The position numbers were made by a program, and so were the translations under genes. From contig DAOLIQ010000077.1 in NCBI GenBank assembly GCA_035328465.1, forward strand, positions 1 to 15,577: DNA of 15,577 bases, written 5' to 3'. Each line of letters opens with the position of its first letter. The first letter of the stretch is position 1. The notes below the pieces were generated by a model. The model was not told where the DNA came from. It saw only the letters and a program-made list of their open reading frames with translations, and searched no databases. Shown piece by piece: positions 14,975 to 15,577 of the stretch. The DNA comes from JADJEI01 sp035328465. GTDB lineage: Bacteria > Bacteroidota > Ignavibacteria > Ignavibacteriales > Ignavibacteriaceae.

Positions 14975-15038
14975 TTCTCAACGGGATTAATCCCGTTGAG
15001 AATATTCAAACATAAAAAGTACTTACCGTTTGAACGGT
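14975..15038. repeat. Pair of REP-like palindromes
   Basis: A perfect 28-base palindrome (14975-15002) has the half-site TTCTCAACGGGATT. A second, shorter one follows at 15025-15038, with ACCGTT and AACGGT around TG. Both lie 50-115 bases beyond the stop of the gene ending at 15089. The first could serve as a terminator for that gene, but no T-run follows (AAATTATT on the minus strand). A REP-like dispersed element is the better fit. Confidence 0.55.
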
Positions 15039-15088
15039 TTCTATTAGTCGGCGATTAAGAGGAGGAAATAATTTATTTGAACTTATTT

Positions 15089-15577
15089 TTATTTCGATTT
15101 GTAATACAAATCAGGTCTCATCATCCCGCTGTGGTGCTCAAACTTCATTGTTATCGCCATAGCTCTTCTCCATAGATTTCCCCCTTCCTCGCCTAACAAT
15201 TTATCTTGTTCTTCGCTGAATGTTGCCCAGTCTATCTGACTTTTAGCAGGCTGAACAAACAACACCATCGGCATATCAGTTCCAATACCGCCGATATAAA
15301 CACGGTAGCCTTGTTCTATATTCTTCGATGAATAAAGAGCCTGATATTCTTTTAAGATTTGAATCATTTCAGCTTCTTTACCAGGCATCGGATATACATA
15401 ATCTAAATGTCTGAAGTTTGCTCCTTCCTCCGGGTTCAATCCATATTTTGCTTTATAAGATAAATCATTCCTCAAAGTCAGCAGGAAGTTTTTATGTGAA
15501 GCATAACATCCGTCAAATCCGCTCATAACTTGAGTGAATTTATCCTTACCGACTTTCTCCATCATATTACTTCTCAT
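15089..15577 (-). CDS. C-terminal part of an unrecognised protein, possibly NIPSNAP/dimeric alpha-beta barrel-like
   Basis: The reading frame runs off the right edge, so the ATG at the edge is probably internal and the gene partial. The visible 162 residues include a strand-helix pattern, HLDYVYPMPGKEAEMIQILKEY, then GYRVYIGGIGTDMPMVLFVQPA and a helical stretch with WATFSEEQDKLLGEEGGNLWRRAM. This suggests a ferredoxin-like dimeric alpha/beta barrel such as NIPSNAP-type domains; I cannot assign a family firmly. The ending FEHHSGMMRPDLYYKSK has two histidines. No neighbour in the window explains its role; it is in the same orientation as the zinc operon but separated by 277 bases with palindromes. 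Confidence 0.6.
   Translation of the reverse strand: MRSNMMEKVGKDKFTQVMSGFDGCYASHKNFLLTLRNDLSYKAKYGLNPEEGANFRHLDYVYPMPGKEAEMIQILKEYQALYSSKNIEQGYRVYIGGIGTDMPMVLFVQPAKSQIDWATFSEEQDKLLGEEGGNLWRRAMAITMKFEHHSGMMRPDLYYKSK

Overview
The window looks like chromosomal DNA from a low-GC member of the Bacteroidota/Chlorobiota assemblage, most likely Ignavibacteriota or a close relative. The main evidence is a C-terminal secretion-sorting domain with the NYPNPFNPTT signature (gene 4337-5821), which is typical of type IX secretion substrates in that group. A LytTR two-component system and many short AAAGGA-like ribosome binding sites are compatible with this. The assignment is an inference from motifs, not from a marker-gene tree.

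Left part (225-3224, minus strand): four closely spaced genes that probably form one transcript, read right to left. They encode a DUF4395 membrane protein with two cysteine pairs, a zinc-less MDR oxidoreductase, a small M50-like membrane metallopeptidase with HEFGH, and an atypical SDR with GASGATG. The theme is redox plus membrane; no pathway can be named. Upstream of it (3352-5821, minus) is a tight three-gene unit of exported proteins: a type IX sorted protein with a propeller-like region and an Ig-like domain, a small HEAT-repeat protein, and a small lipocalin/DUF1579-like protein.

Middle (6049-10073): a LytS/LytTR-type sensor kinase and response regulator, overlapping by one base (TAATG), are divergent from a VWA-domain lipoprotein gene. 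The 461-base gap between them holds a tandem 16-base direct repeat that could be a regulator site. The lipoprotein gene ends at a strong intrinsic terminator. Next come a REP/BIME-like dispersed repeat, an intact tRNA-Ser(GCT) on the minus strand with its own terminator, and a decayed copy of the 5' third of the same tRNA fused to a small palindrome.

Right part (10601-14811, minus): a zinc-type ABC import operon. In transcription order it has a small His-containing membrane-anchored protein of unknown function, an outer-membrane beta-barrel, ZnuA-like binding protein, ZnuC-like ATPase and ZnuB-like permease. Taken together this looks like a complete route for zinc (or manganese) from outer membrane to cytoplasm. 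A 19-base palindrome upstream of the first gene is a candidate Zur/Fur-type operator, and an imperfect inverted repeat built of CACAAAG units separates znuA from znuC. The window ends (15089-15577) in the C-terminal part of an unrecognised protein with a possible dimeric alpha/beta-barrel (NIPSNAP-like) fold, followed by REP-like palindromes.

No integrase, transposase, CRISPR array or phage gene is visible.
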